NCBI RefSeq assembly: GCF_014646355.1
Contig: NZ_BMNH01000004.1
Span: forward strand, 295,068 to 359,067
From: Nonomuraea cavernae
GTDB taxonomy: Bacteria; Actinomycetota; Actinomycetes; Streptosporangiales; Streptosporangiaceae
DNA length: 64,000 bases
Reading direction: 5' to 3'
The position numbers and the translations under genes were made by a program. Positions 18,984 through 28,266 of this stretch are shown piece after piece. A model generated the notes under the pieces. That model was not told where the DNA came from. It ran no database searches and saw only the letters and a program-made list of their open reading frames with translations. Every line of letters begins with the position of its first letter. Within the stretch, counting starts at the first letter, position 1.

Positions 18984-19376
18984 ATGATCAGCTCCTCCCC
19001 GCGCCGGCTCCCGCCCCCTTACGGCGGGATGCTGTCCGCGTACGCCGCCGCCCTGGCCGGCTCGCCGCTGAAGCCCTCCAGCAAGGCGAAATACCTCTCC
19101 CACGTCAGCGGCTTCCTGGCCTGGACGGCCGAGGCCGAGACCGGCGGCACGCACGACCACGGCCCGCTGGCCGACATGTCCGCGGCCGTCGTGACGGCCC
19201 ACGACTACGACCGCCACCTGAGGGACCGCGGGTACGCCCCGGCGACGATCGCCAACGTCCTCGCCGCCGTGGACGACTTCTACGCCCGGCGCGGCCTCGG
19301 CGCCACCGGCATCTGCCGCGAAAGCGCCCGGAACACCGCCGCCGGCGGTCGTTCCCGTGTCCCGCGACGCCTGTGA
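18984..19376 (+). CDS. Orphan integrase N-terminal (SAM-like, core-binding) domain protein
   Basis: 130 residues matching only the N-terminal DNA-binding domain of tyrosine recombinases (SKAKYLSHVSGFLAWT, then DYDRHLRDRGYAPATIANVLAAVDDFYARRGL). The catalytic domain with R-H-R-Y is absent; after residue 110 the frame ends in a short Arg-rich tail. Either an integrase truncated by deletion or a domain captured as a small regulator. Unexpectedly, paired DosR-like boxes lie 38 bp upstream of the ATG. The coding composition is good over the whole domain. Confidence 0.65.
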   Translation: MISSSPRRLPPPYGGMLSAYAAALAGSPLKPSSKAKYLSHVSGFLAWTAEAETGGTHDHGPLADMSAAVVTAHDYDRHLRDRGYAPATIANVLAAVDDFYARRGLGATGICRESARNTAAGGRSRVPRRL

Positions 19377-19409
19377 CCGGGATCGCGAGGCCCCGCGGCC
19401 GCTCATGAC

Positions 19410-19571
19410 TCACGGGGTGGCGTACGCGCCCCGCTTGCAGTGGCTGTCGCCGCCCACCCGGTAGGTCCAGTTGGGCGCCCGGAAGGCGTGCCGGTCGCCG
19501 GTGAGGCAGCGCCGCGCGTACTTCTCACCGCGCGAGTCCGTGCCCGCGCCGGCGCGGGCACGTCCGCCCCA
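19410..19571 (-). pseudogene. C-terminal remnant of a small secreted-type protein
   Basis: This frame is open from just after a stop at 19572-19574 to the stop at 19410-19412, but contains no start codon. It reads coherently (EKYARRCLTGDRHAF, then PNWTYRVGGDSHCKRG), with two Cys in a pattern suggesting a disulfide. It looks like the end of a gene whose front has been deleted. It converges with the integrase fragment, so local rearrangement is plausible. No family recognised. Confidence 0.4.
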
Positions 19572-19605
19572 TCAAGGCGCGGTCAAGGGCTGTCGGAGTG
19601 AACGG

Positions 19606-22600
19606 TCAGGAGACGGTGACGGCCCGAAGGGTGACCGGGCCGAGGAGGGGGTTCAGCAGGTCGGCCTGGGACTGTCCGGGCGGGATGATGACGTCGAGCG
19701 CCTTGGGCACGGCGCCCGGATCGTACGAGCACAGCGGCGCGGTGCCGCCGGGCGCGCAGACGCCGAACCGGTACGGCTCGGGCGTGGCGCCGAAGCCCCT
19801 GGCCTGGTCGGCGCTGAACCCGTCCTGGCCGGTGAGCACCACCGCGAACCGCCAGCCCGGCCCGGGCGTGCCGAACGTGGCCCTGGGCAGCGCGACGGTG
19901 ATCGTGCGGGCGGTCCCGGAGGAGCGTACGGCGGCGCCGGCCTGGGCGGCCCCGGCGGCGGTCACCCAGACCGGGGCGGCGAAGCCCTGCGCCTCGACCC
20001 GCTGGGTCCAGGCGTCCTGCTCGGCGATGCGGTGGTTGCGCTGCGGGAACGCCGGATCCGTGGACCGGGCGGCCACGGCCGGATCCTGGGCGTACACGTC
20101 GAGCAACTGGGCGCCCATCTGGTTGCCGAACGTGGGAGTGAGGTCGCGGACCTCGGCCCGCAGGTAGACGGTGGACGCGTCGGTGATGACCTGGAACCGG
20201 CGCAGGTCGAAGGCGCCCGGGCGGAAGTCGGCGGCCGTCGGATAGGCGTAGGTGCCGGGGCCGTCGTCGTCGCCGTCGGGGTCGGCGACGTCCAGCACGG
20301 TCGTGGCGCCGACGATGTCGCCGACGACCGTCCGCTGGTCATAGGCGGTGCGCCCGCCGGCGCTCGCCGTCACGGTGAGCACGACCTCGCCGAACGAGAC
20401 CGGCGCCTCGGCGGTGAAGCCTCCGCCGGAGCCGGCCCGCACCGAGACGACCTGGGCGGGCGCGCCGGTGTCGACGGGGGCCGCCGCGATGTCGACCCGC
20501 GCGCCGGGCGTGGTGGTGCCCTGGACCGTGACCGACGCGCCGGTGATCGCGGCGCCGTCGGCCGGGGCGGTGACGGCGAGCGCGGCGGCGGGCGGCAGGC
20601 CGTGGTCGGCGTAGCGGCGGCGGACGACCTCGGGCTGTTCGACCGGGCGGCCGGCGCCGAGTGACAGGATCAGCCGCAGCTCCTGCGCCTGCGCCCAGGT
20701 GAGAGGCGACGCCGAGCCGGCCGGCTCACCGGCGCGCAGCCCGATCGAGGCGGTGGCAGGGTCGCTGCCGTAGGGGGAGGCGGGCAGGCCGGGGTTCTCC
20801 CACGCCTGCTCCGGGATCAGGCCGGTGCCCGACGACATCGCGTGCATCGCCGTCAGCAGCGACGTGGCCGTGCCGGTGTCGCCGGTCTGCAGGGCGTGCT
20901 CGGCCCGCTCGCCGGACAGGACGGGCCACAGGTGCCCGGAGCCGGTGTTGGTGGTGGGCCAGGGAGCGCCCGACGGCGCGCAGGAGGTGGGGTCGGGCTC
21001 GTGACAGTCGCCGTAGCCGTCCTCGGTGCCTGCGGTGTCGGAGCCGTACCGGTACCAGCCGGGCCCGTTCGGCGTCGTGCGCCGGATCACGCGGTCCACG
21101 ACCGCCAGACTGGCGAGCACGTCCGGGTCGGTGGGCGGCAGCACGCCGAGCCGGGTCAGCTCCAGGAAGCCCGCGTCGACCACCCGCCGCTGGTCCTCGG
21201 CCGGGGCTCCGTTGCCCAGGTTGTACGACACGGCCGCGTCGGGGTCGCCCGCGCGTGACAGGCGCAGGAAGTAGCGGGGGCCGTACGGGCCGGTGGTGGT
21301 GACCGTCCATGTCTTGACCGAGCGGGCGAAGTGGTCGGCGGTGGCCCGGTAGAGCCTGGCCCGGCCCTGGTCGCCCTGCCGGTCCGCGATCTCCCCGGCC
21401 GCGACGAGCCCGGCGATCTCGGCGGCGATCGTGGAGGGCGAGTGGCCCGACTGCTCCTCCCAGCGTTCGACGCCGAACTCGGGGCCGTGCGCCACCAGGA
21501 AGTCGGCGGCGGCGCGCACGCTCTCCCAGAGCCCGGCGTCGCCGGCCAGTCCGGCCTGGTAGGCCATCAGAAGCGGATAGGCGGTCTCGTCGAGCTGGTC
21601 GCCGCCCGAGTCGGGCGCGAGCCGGCCGTTGAGCAGCGAGTTGCGGGGCAGCCGGCCGTCGGGCAGCTGCTGGCGCTCCAGCAGGAACCGGACCGTGGCC
21701 CGGGCGGTCTCCAGGTCCCCGGCGGCCAGGAAACCGGTGAAGGCCGCGTACAGGTCGCGGGCGAAGATCTCGCGGTAGGAGCCGAAGTAGACGGCCTTGC
21801 CGCCGACCTCGGTGCCCGCGCCGACCGCCTGGCCCCACGGGCTGGCCAGGGAGGCGACGACGGCTCCGGGGAACGTCTTGTCCTCGCTGGCCTTCAGCAC
21901 GTTGGCCGAGAGCCGGTAGCGGCCGGCGAGCGCGGCGGGCGGCCTGCGCAGCCCGGCGTCGTACGCGGCCCAGCCCGCCTCGTACCGGCCCCGGGTGGCC
22001 TCGAACGGGCGGGCGGCGGCGTCGCCGGCGGTCCGCAGCGCGCCGGCGGCGGTGCGGCCGAAGCCGAGCGCGAACGTCACCTCGCCCCGGGCGTCGATCG
22101 GCAGCCGGGCGGTGGCCACCACGTTGCCGCCGGGCGCCGAGGTGTAGGGAGCGAGCGCGCGGTCGGCGTCCAGCCGCACGGCGCCGTCGCTCGGCGTGCT
22201 CGCGTAGCCGACGCTCGCCTCCGGCAGCCGCCGCTCCGCGCGCAGCGCCAGGTGGGTCGGCACCGCGTAGTCGCGGGCGGGTGCCGAGGTCTCGGTGTTC
22301 GTGTCGGAGATCACCGGGGCGCCGGTGTGCCCGTCGACCACGCCGCTGTCGGCGCCGCCGTTGGCCGGGCCGCCGCCTCCGTTGCCGTTCACGCTCGCGT
22401 CCAGCCGCACGTACAGCCGCAGTCCGGCCGGCTGGAGCCGGGTGCGGACCACCACCGCGTCGCCGGCCGGGTCGGTGACGTAGGTGGTGGTCAGCCGATA
22501 GCGGCCGTTCCTGCTGGAGGAGGTGACCGTGCAGGTCATGCCGGAGCTGTCGGTGGCCACCTGGTAGGTGGTGTCGCGGGCCTGCAGCTCGGTGAACGTG

Positions 22601-22902
22601 CGGCCGTCGGTGACGACGAACTGCATGGTCTCGACGTTGGTGTTGTCGATCGTGGGTTCGTACACGTCGGACAGGACGCCGCCGGCCACGGTGTACCAGA
22701 CCTTGGACGCCCTGCCGGTCGCCGTGCCCACGCAGTCCTTGCGCGCCAGGCCGAAGTGCGAGGCCGCTCCGGGGCCCCCGGGAGCCGGGCCACCGGCCGC
22801 CGCCGGAACGGCGGGGACCGTGACCAGCGACGCCACGACGGCCAGGGCGAGGGCGGACCGCCTGATCGATCGGACCGTGCGGACAGTGCGGGCTGTGGGC
22901 AT
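19606..22902 (-). CDS. Secreted glucodextranase/glucoamylase-like enzyme (GH15)
   Basis: 1098 residues. A signal peptide (RRSALALAVVASLV...AVPAAAGG) precedes the large beta-sandwich domain N (about 40-290) and the (alpha/alpha)6 GH15 barrel (about 300-720), with GSYREIFARDLYAAF, GGDQLDETAYPL, RWEEQSGHSPST and the GLIPEQAW region holding the catalytic base. C-terminal Ig-like and dextranase-C-type domains follow (about 760-1098). The order matches Arthrobacter glucodextranase, an extracellular enzyme that releases glucose from dextran or alpha-glucans. ATG 22902 chosen because GAGGGAG lies upstream and the signal peptide begins there; a further in-frame start 12 codons earlier lacks support. 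Confidence 0.85.
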   Translation of the reverse strand: MPTARTVRTVRSIRRSALALAVVASLVTVPAVPAAAGGPAPGGPGAASHFGLARKDCVGTATGRASKVWYTVAGGVLSDVYEPTIDNTNVETMQFVVTDGRTFTELQARDTTYQVATDSSGMTCTVTSSSRNGRYRLTTTYVTDPAGDAVVVRTRLQPAGLRLYVRLDASVNGNGGGGPANGGADSGVVDGHTGAPVISDTNTETSAPARDYAVPTHLALRAERRLPEASVGYASTPSDGAVRLDADRALAPYTSAPGGNVVATARLPIDARGEVTFALGFGRTAAGALRTAGDAAARPFEATRGRYEAGWAAYDAGLRRPPAALAGRYRLSANVLKASEDKTFPGAVVASLASPWGQAVGAGTEVGGKAVYFGSYREIFARDLYAAFTGFLAAGDLETARATVRFLLERQQLPDGRLPRNSLLNGRLAPDSGGDQLDETAYPLLMAYQAGLAGDAGLWESVRAAADFLVAHGPEFGVERWEEQSGHSPSTIAAEIAGLVAAGEIADRQGDQGRARLYRATADHFARSVKTWTVTTTGPYGPRYFLRLSRAGDPDAAVSYNLGNGAPAEDQRRVVDAGFLELTRLGVLPPTDPDVLASLAVVDRVIRRTTPNGPGWYRYGSDTAGTEDGYGDCHEPDPTSCAPSGAPWPTTNTGSGHLWPVLSGERAEHALQTGDTGTATSLLTAMHAMSSGTGLIPEQAWENPGLPASPYGSDPATASIGLRAGEPAGSASPLTWAQAQELRLILSLGAGRPVEQPEVVRRRYADHGLPPAAALAVTAPADGAAITGASVTVQGTTTPGARVDIAAAPVDTGAPAQVVSVRAGSGGGFTAEAPVSFGEVVLTVTASAGGRTAYDQRTVVGDIVGATTVLDVADPDGDDDGPGTYAYPTAADFRPGAFDLRRFQVITDASTVYLRAEVRDLTPTFGNQMGAQLLDVYAQDPAVAARSTDPAFPQRNHRIAEQDAWTQRVEAQGFAAPVWVTAAGAAQAGAAVRSSGTARTITVALPRATFGTPGPGWRFAVVLTGQDGFSADQARGFGATPEPYRFGVCAPGGTAPLCSYDPGAVPKALDVIIPPGQSQADLLNPLLGPVTLRAVTVS

Positions 22903-23237
22903 GCCATGCTCCCTCTCGGCACCGGCACGCGCCCCCACGTCGTGCGTCTCGTTGCAGAGAAGACCAGCCCGGCACGCCTGTCAACCCGGCACGTCAGGTC
23001 GCCGTCACCGGGAGGTTCGCCTGGGTGATCCGGTTGTCAGGCCCGCGGCGGTGGCTCACCTGCTCGTGACCCTGCCCGGCCTGACTCCGCGAGATCGGCG
23101 CGCGGGAACCGGCTGCTTCGTGGTGTCCCCTGGCGGAGTTCGGGCGCAGCGGCCAGAGTGGAGCCTGAGAGATCAGAGCGGAGAAGGCCCCGCCCCGGTT
23201 CCGGGGCCGGGACGACGAGCCGATCCTGGGGGGCTAC
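22903..23237. other. Divergent intergenic region, no recognised element
   Basis: 335 bp between the divergent GH15 and P450 starts. It must hold both promoters, but I find no clear palindrome, known operator, small ORF with a ribosome-binding site, or RNA element. Overlapping long frames here have shadow composition. Confidence 0.5.
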
Positions 23238-24434
23238 ATGAGCGAGTCCGAGACGTTGCCGCTCTACATGCGGCGTAGTGAGTTCGACCCGGCTCCGGAG
23301 CTGGGGGCGTTGCGCGACAAGGAGGGCGTGGCCCGCGTCCGCACGCCGTTCGGCATCGAGGCCTGGCTGGTGACCCGCCACGCCGATGTGCGCGAGGTGC
23401 TGGGCGACGCGGAGCGGTTCAGGCTGGCCCAGAGGGGCATCCCGGAGCTGCCCGGAGCGCCGAAGCTGAGCGAGGAGGATCTCGCCGTGCTGCGGGCGGG
23501 CAATCTGCTGGGCGTCGACCCTCCCGAGCACACCCGGTTGCGCCGGATGCTGACACCGGAGTTCACGATCCGCCGGATGCGCCGGCTGGAGCCGCGCATC
23601 ACCAGCATCGTCGAGCAGCACCTGGACGCGATGGAGAGCGCCGGCCCGCCCGCCGACCTGGTCTCGTCGTTCGCGCTGCCGATCCCGTCGCTGGTCATCT
23701 GCGAGCTGCTGGGCGTGCCGTACGAGGACCGCGACGGATTCCAGCACCGTACGACCCGGATGCTCGACATGTCGGTGCCGATCCAGGAGCGGATGGCGCT
23801 GCAGATGGAGTCACGCGCCTACATGGCCGGGCTCGTCGCCCGCAACCGGGCCGAGCCCGGCGAGGAACTCCTGGGCATGCTGGTGCGCGAGCACGGCGAC
23901 GAGCTGACGTCGAACGAGCTGATCGGCATCGGCGCCCTGCTGCTGCTGGCGGGGCACGAGACCACGTCCAACATGCTCTCGCTCGGCACGCTGGCCCTGC
24001 TGCGCCACCCTGACCAGCTGGAGCTGCTGCGCAAGGAGCCCGAACGGATCGACGCCGCGGTGGAGGAGCTGCTGCGCTGGCTCAGCATCGTCCACTCCGG
24101 CACCTTCAAGGTGACCACCACGGAGGTCGAGCTGTCCGGCCAGACCATCGGGCCGGGGGAGCTGGTGGCGTGCGCGCTGCCCGCCGCCAACCGCGACCCG
24201 GCGCTGCTGCCCGACGCCGACCGGCTGGACATCACCCGGGGCGAGCCGGGCCACGTGGCCTTCGGTCACGGCGTGCACCACTGCCTGGGGGCGCCGCTGG
24301 CGCGGATGGAGATGCGGATCGCCTTCCCGGCGCTGCTGCGGCGTTTCCCCGGGCTCCGCCTGGCCGGTCCCGAGGCGCGGTTCCGCTCGTTCAACATCGT
24401 GTACGGCCTGGCCTCGCTGGAGGTCGCCTGGTAG
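23238..24434 (+). CDS. Cytochrome P450 (bacterial class, CYP105/107-like)
   Basis: 398 residues. I-helix LLLAGHETTSN (oxygen activation Thr), K-helix EELLRW with the ExxR-type pair, and haem loop FGHGVHHCLGAPLAR with Cys349. Soluble, no membrane anchor, so it needs separate ferredoxin and reductase; neither is adjacent. ATG 23238 with GGGGGG four bases upstream. Standalone genes of this kind act in xenobiotic oxidation or secondary metabolism; substrate cannot be deduced. Confidence 0.92.
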   Translation: MSESETLPLYMRRSEFDPAPELGALRDKEGVARVRTPFGIEAWLVTRHADVREVLGDAERFRLAQRGIPELPGAPKLSEEDLAVLRAGNLLGVDPPEHTRLRRMLTPEFTIRRMRRLEPRITSIVEQHLDAMESAGPPADLVSSFALPIPSLVICELLGVPYEDRDGFQHRTTRMLDMSVPIQERMALQMESRAYMAGLVARNRAEPGEELLGMLVREHGDELTSNELIGIGALLLLAGHETTSNMLSLGTLALLRHPDQLELLRKEPERIDAAVEELLRWLSIVHSGTFKVTTTEVELSGQTIGPGELVACALPAANRDPALLPDADRLDITRGEPGHVAFGHGVHHCLGAPLARMEMRIAFPALLRRFPGLRLAGPEARFRSFNIVYGLASLEVAW

Positions 24435-24567
24435 CGGACAATTTCGATAAAGGCTTAATTTCGGCTGAAGTCGCGAAATTTCATCAATAAAGACGTTCCT
24501 TTATCAGGCATGATCGCCAGCGGCTACGCTTCGCCGCTGTGATCGCCTTACGTGGGGAGCCAGTTTG

Positions 24568-25548
24568 ATGACACGCGTGACTCGTGGCCGAGGAATTGTC
24601 GCCGCCCTCGTCCTGTCCGTGATGACGGTCGCCTGTAGCAGCCCGGCGGAGCCGCCGCCGAAGAAGGTTCCGCTCGAGAAGAACGTCATCACGGTGGGCG
24701 TCGTGCCGAGCGCCGACTCGGCGCCTCTCTACCTGGCCATGGCCAAGGGCTACTTCGAGCGGGAGGGACTGACGGTCAAGGCGACCATGATCACGGGCGG
24801 CGCCGCGGCGATACCTCAACTCAAGAGCGCCGCGCTGGACCTCACTCAGGCCGACTACGTCACGGCCCTCCTGGTCCAGCAGCACGACGAGGACGTCAAG
24901 GTGATCGCGGACCTGTACCAGGCGGCGCCCGGCGCCTTCGGCCTGATGGTCGAGGCCGATTCGCGGATCGGGACCGTGGCCGGGCTCAAGGGCAAGTCGA
25001 TCGCGGTCAACAACCTGTTCGGCATCGGCATGCTCGCCAGTGAGGCCACACTCAAGGGCGCGGGTCTGACGAAGAAAGACGTCAAATTCATCGAGGTTCC
25101 CTTCCCGGAGATGGAGCGCCGGCTCGCCGCGGGCGTGGTCGACGCCGCCTGGCTGCCCGAGCCCTGGGGCACCTCCGGGCTGCGGAGCGGCTCGCTGCGC
25201 CGGCTCGCCGACCCCATGACCGGGAACCTGGCCGACCTGCCGGTCGGCGGCTGGGTGGCCGCCGGCGAATGGAGGGCCGCCAACCCCGCCACGCTGGCGG
25301 CCTTCCAACGCGGGATCGCGGCGGGGCAGCGCGCCGCCGGCGACCGCGCCGAGGTCGAGGCGGTGCTGCCGACCTACCTCAAGATCGACGCCGACAGCGC
25401 CGCGCAGACCAGGCTCGGCGTCTACCCTCCCGTGATGGCCACCGGAAAAGTGATGGACGCGAGAAGGCTGCAGCGGGTGGCCGACCTCATGCGCGACTAC
25501 GGCTACCTCAAGGACCCGCTGGACGTGAAGAACGTGGTCGCGGGCTGA
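24568..25548 (+). CDS. NMT1/SsuA-like solute-binding lipoprotein, orphan
   Basis: 326 residues. The lipobox is TVAC with Cys23, so the mature protein is lipid-anchored outside the membrane. The body is a type II periplasmic-binding fold of the NMT1/THI5-TauA group (VGVVPSADSAPLYLAMAKGYF, then GLKGKSIAVNN, AAWLPEPWG). Such proteins capture sulfonates, nitrate or pyrimidine/thiamine precursors. GGGGAG lies upstream of ATG 24568. No permease or ATPase is adjacent; the ssu transporter 8 kb away is a possible partner. An AT-rich stretch and an AGCGGC/GCCGCT stem precede the gene. Confidence 0.85.
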   Translation: MTRVTRGRGIVAALVLSVMTVACSSPAEPPPKKVPLEKNVITVGVVPSADSAPLYLAMAKGYFEREGLTVKATMITGGAAAIPQLKSAALDLTQADYVTALLVQQHDEDVKVIADLYQAAPGAFGLMVEADSRIGTVAGLKGKSIAVNNLFGIGMLASEATLKGAGLTKKDVKFIEVPFPEMERRLAAGVVDAAWLPEPWGTSGLRSGSLRRLADPMTGNLADLPVGGWVAAGEWRAANPATLAAFQRGIAAGQRAAGDRAEVEAVLPTYLKIDADSAAQTRLGVYPPVMATGKVMDARRLQRVADLMRDYGYLKDPLDVKNVVAG

Positions 25549-25617
25549 TCCCGGAGCCGGCCCGGGGCGGGTACGGCCGGCCGGGCGCTCGGGCGGCGGG
25601 CGCTCGCGCGCCGTTGC

Positions 25618-26640
25618 TCAGTCGACGACTTCGTCGCGCGCCTTCTCCAGGTGGCCCTTGAGCTCCTCCATGACCTTGGCGTAGCCGAGGTGGCTGTACC
25701 TCTCGGCCGCGTGCCACGGATACACCTGGCCGGCCTTGACCGCGGGGAGCTTGGCCCAGGTCGGCTTCGCGGCCATCTCCGCGGGTTTCATCGACTGGGC
25801 GCGCGCGTCGACCAGGATCACGTCGGCCGCGTACTTGTCGGCGTTCTCCCAGCTGAGCACCTCCCAGAAGCCGCCCTCGCTCTCGGTGGGCTTGGCCGGT
25901 GAGACCATGTTCAGCCCCAGCTCGCCGAAGTAGGAGAGGTCGGGGTGGTCGGGCAGGTAGGCGACGTAGAGGGACTCGGGGGTGCCGGTGACGACCATGA
26001 CCTTGAGGTCGGGCTTGGCCGCGGCGAGTGTCCTGAGCGCGGCGCCGGCCGCCTCGAACCTGGCCTTCGCCTCGGTCACGGGCGCGGCCTGGGGGTCGGC
26101 GCCCAGGGCCGCGGCCAGCTCGCCGTAACGCTCGATGATCTGCACGAGCGGCTTGCCGCTGAGCTGCACGCCCACCGACGGAGCGATCTGGTCGATCGTC
26201 GTGGCCGACTCCTCGGGCACGTACCACAGGGTGTTGGGCTGGTACATGCCCGCGACCAGCAGGTCCGGCTGGAGCGAGGCGTACTTCTCGACGTTGAACT
26301 CGCCCCAGACGTTGCCGATCGACTCGACCGTGGCGATGTCGACCTCGCCCACCTCCGGATCGCGGCCGCCGTCCTTGAGCTTGTGCGGGCCGAACACCGC
26401 GACGGGCCGCACGCCGAAGTCCCAGAGCGCGGCCGCCGCTCCCGACTGCGCCACCACGCGTTGCGGTCGCCGCGGCGTGGAGACGTTCTTGCCGCGGTCG
26501 TCGGTCCAGGTCCAGGCGGTCTGCTGGGCCGTCGTGGACGGAGCGGCAGCGGGCGGCGCGGACGTGCCGCCACAGGCGGCGACGCCGATGAGGGCGGCGA
26601 CGCCCATGGCCATGAGGCGGCGTCGTGGGGGGTGGGCCAT
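25618..26640 (-). CDS. Iron-siderophore solute-binding lipoprotein (FepB/FecB-like)
   Basis: 340 residues with a lipobox (GVAAC, Cys23) and a class III binding fold: WTWTDDRGKNVSTP, PQRVVAQSGAAAALWDFGVRPVAVFG-type start, long central helix (ALGADPQAAPV...) and C-terminal LAAVKAG-like AVKAGQVYPWH. This group delivers ferric siderophores to FecCD-type importers; none is adjacent. ATG 26640 follows GGAGAGA. It lies 92 bp downstream of the siderophore-interacting protein on the same strand, probably in its iron-regulated operon. Confidence 0.85.
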   Translation of the reverse strand: MAHPPRRRLMAMGVAALIGVAACGGTSAPPAAAPSTTAQQTAWTWTDDRGKNVSTPRRPQRVVAQSGAAAALWDFGVRPVAVFGPHKLKDGGRDPEVGEVDIATVESIGNVWGEFNVEKYASLQPDLLVAGMYQPNTLWYVPEESATTIDQIAPSVGVQLSGKPLVQIIERYGELAAALGADPQAAPVTEAKARFEAAGAALRTLAAAKPDLKVMVVTGTPESLYVAYLPDHPDLSYFGELGLNMVSPAKPTESEGGFWEVLSWENADKYAADVILVDARAQSMKPAEMAAKPTWAKLPAVKAGQVYPWHAAERYSHLGYAKVMEELKGHLEKARDEVVD

Positions 26641-26732
26641 GTTCTCTCCTCGACCACAGGGCTCTCGCCCGATGAAACGGTTTCGTCTTCCCGACTCGGA
26701 GCGCCCGGCCACGGCGGGAGGCCGGCGGCCGG

Positions 26733-27641
26733 TCAGAGCTCGGCACGGCCGAGGCGCCAGTACCCCATGAAGGCCACCGAGCGGCGGTCCATGCCCCGCT
26801 CGGCGACCAGGTGCCGCCGCAGCGCCCTGATGATCGACGCCTCGCCGGCCAGCCAGGCGTAGAGCGGGCCGGGTGGCCGCTCCTCCTGCGGCACCTCCCA
26901 GAGCTCCTCCACGTCCACGTCCACGTCCCGGAACCCGTTCCGCGCGGGGTCCGGGGCGGCCGGCGCGGGGAGCAGCCGGTCGGCGGCGGCGGCCACGGCG
27001 GGCCGGAGCAGGCTCCCGCGTTCGGCGCCGTCCCTGGGCAGCCAGGTGACCTTGACCTGGCTGGAGGTCAGGACGTCGAGCGAGTCGGCCGCGTAGGGCA
27101 CCTCCATCAGCGCCTCGCCCGTGCAGCCGGCGGGCAGCCGTTCGAGCACGGAGGCGATGGCGGGCACGGCCGTCTCGTCTCCGGCCAGCAGGACGGGTCC
27201 CGTCTCCGCGAGCGGCCGGAACTCCAGGCCACCATGCTCACCCGGGTGGTCGGCGTTCGGTCCGCACAGGACCGCGAGGTCGCCCTGCCGGGCGTTCGCC
27301 GCCCAGCGCGCCACGGGGCCGCTGTGGCCGTCGTCCTCGTGCAGCACGACGTCGACGTCCACCTCGCACGCCTGCGGGCGGGCCACCCGGACGGTGTACG
27401 TGCGAAACGGGTTGCGCAGCTCCTCGGGCAGCTCCCGCCAGCGCTGGAACCAGTCCGCGCCCATGGGCAGGTGGGCCAGGCCGTGCTCGGCGAGCGGCAG
27501 GACGAGCTTGATCCGCTGGTCGTAACCGTTGTCGGCGAACCGGGCCAGATCCGGCCCGGCGAACGTCACCCGCAGGAACGACGGGCTCAGCCGGTCCAGC
27601 CTGCTCACCCGTACGTTGAACATGCGAAAAGGCGTGGTCAA
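26733..27641 (-). CDS. Siderophore-interacting protein (flavin ferric reductase, ViuB-like)
   Basis: 302 residues. An N-terminal FAD-binding barrel with the RTYTVR signature (NPFRTYTVR) is followed by a C-terminal NAD(P)H-type domain (PVLLAGDETAVPAIASVLERLP, then YAWLAGEASIIRALRRHL). It reduces ferric siderophores in the cytoplasm to release iron. TTG at 27641 is chosen because AAGGAGG stands seven bases upstream; the first ATG is further inside and has no site. A 19-bp IdeR/DmdR-type box lies 15 bp upstream of the start, so expression should rise when iron is scarce. Confidence 0.9.
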   Translation of the reverse strand: MTTPFRMFNVRVSRLDRLSPSFLRVTFAGPDLARFADNGYDQRIKLVLPLAEHGLAHLPMGADWFQRWRELPEELRNPFRTYTVRVARPQACEVDVDVVLHEDDGHSGPVARWAANARQGDLAVLCGPNADHPGEHGGLEFRPLAETGPVLLAGDETAVPAIASVLERLPAGCTGEALMEVPYAADSLDVLTSSQVKVTWLPRDGAERGSLLRPAVAAAADRLLPAPAAPDPARNGFRDVDVDVEELWEVPQEERPPGPLYAWLAGEASIIRALRRHLVAERGMDRRSVAFMGYWRLGRAEL

Positions 27642-27655
27642 TTCTTTGCCTCCTT

Positions 27656-27674
27656 TTAGGGGAGGCTAACCTAA
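27656..27674 (-). promoter_or_regulatory. IdeR/DmdR (DtxR-family) iron box
   Basis: TTAGGGGAGGCTAACCTAA differs from the DtxR-family consensus TTAGGTTAGGCTAACCTAA at two of 19 positions, both in the left arm. It lies directly upstream of the siderophore-interacting protein gene. Iron-loaded repressor bound here would block that promoter. I see no second copy in front of the binding-protein gene, which supports one shared transcript. Confidence 0.8.
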
Positions 27675-27723
27675 CTTGACCATTTTCGCACCCACTGATC
27701 ATCCTTCTGGAACGTTGCGTAGG

Positions 27724-28266
27724 TCACTGTCCGGTGGCGTCGAGTTCGGCGAACATCCCCGCGCCGTAGTGGCTGGGGAAGTTGCAGACGACCTCGTAAC
27801 GGCCCGGACGGAGCGTCATCGTGGTCCAGCTCATGGAGCCCGGAGCGATGCCCTCGCCCTCGCCGGCGCCGCAGTTGCGCGCCGCCTCACCGAGGGCTCC
27901 CGTCTCGTCCACGCGCCCCTGGGAGTCGACCGCCCGCTTCCCGGCGGCCTGCCCGGACGGCAGCGGCAGCACGACGGCCTCGTGCGCCAGGTCGGGCCCC
28001 TTGTTGTAGACCCGCAGCGACACGGTCCCCGCGGGGACCTGGTCGGGCTTGACCGACAGGGTCATCCGCCTGCCGCCCGACGGCTGGTCGCTCACGGTCA
28101 CGTCCACCACCTTGCCGGGCAGAGGCGGCGGAGTGCATTCCTGCTGGGAAGTACCGTGCTCCTCCGGATCCGGAGCGCGGGCCATCGCCGCCGGCGACCC
28201 TGCGAGGGCCGCGGCGAGCATGACCGCGCTCATCGCCCCGGTGAGCCGTGCATCGTGAAGCCGCAT
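27724..28266 (-). CDS. Secreted cupredoxin-like copper protein
   Basis: 180 residues. A signal peptide (to about ALAGSPAAMA) is followed by a single cupredoxin domain with all type 1 copper ligands visible: His in DLAHEAV and the closing loop CNFPSHYGAGM (Cys, His, Met). Two further Cys (QQEC, ARNC) could form a disulfide. Resembles sulfocyanin/plastocyanin-type electron carriers acting outside the membrane. ATG 28266 follows GGAGGTG. Longer frames upstream are not coding. The electron partners are unknown. Confidence 0.85.
   Translation of the reverse strand: MRLHDARLTGAMSAVMLAAALAGSPAAMARAPDPEEHGTSQQECTPPPLPGKVVDVTVSDQPSGGRRMTLSVKPDQVPAGTVSLRVYNKGPDLAHEAVVLPLPSGQAAGKRAVDSQGRVDETGALGEAARNCGAGEGEGIAPGSMSWTTMTLRPGRYEVVCNFPSHYGAGMFAELDATGQ

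Noticed and set aside
24435..24567. AT-rich segment and AGCGGC/GCCGCT stem as a riboswitch
   Set aside because: No conserved core of thiamine, cobalamin or other riboswitches is visible; more likely promoter plus a short terminator-like stem.
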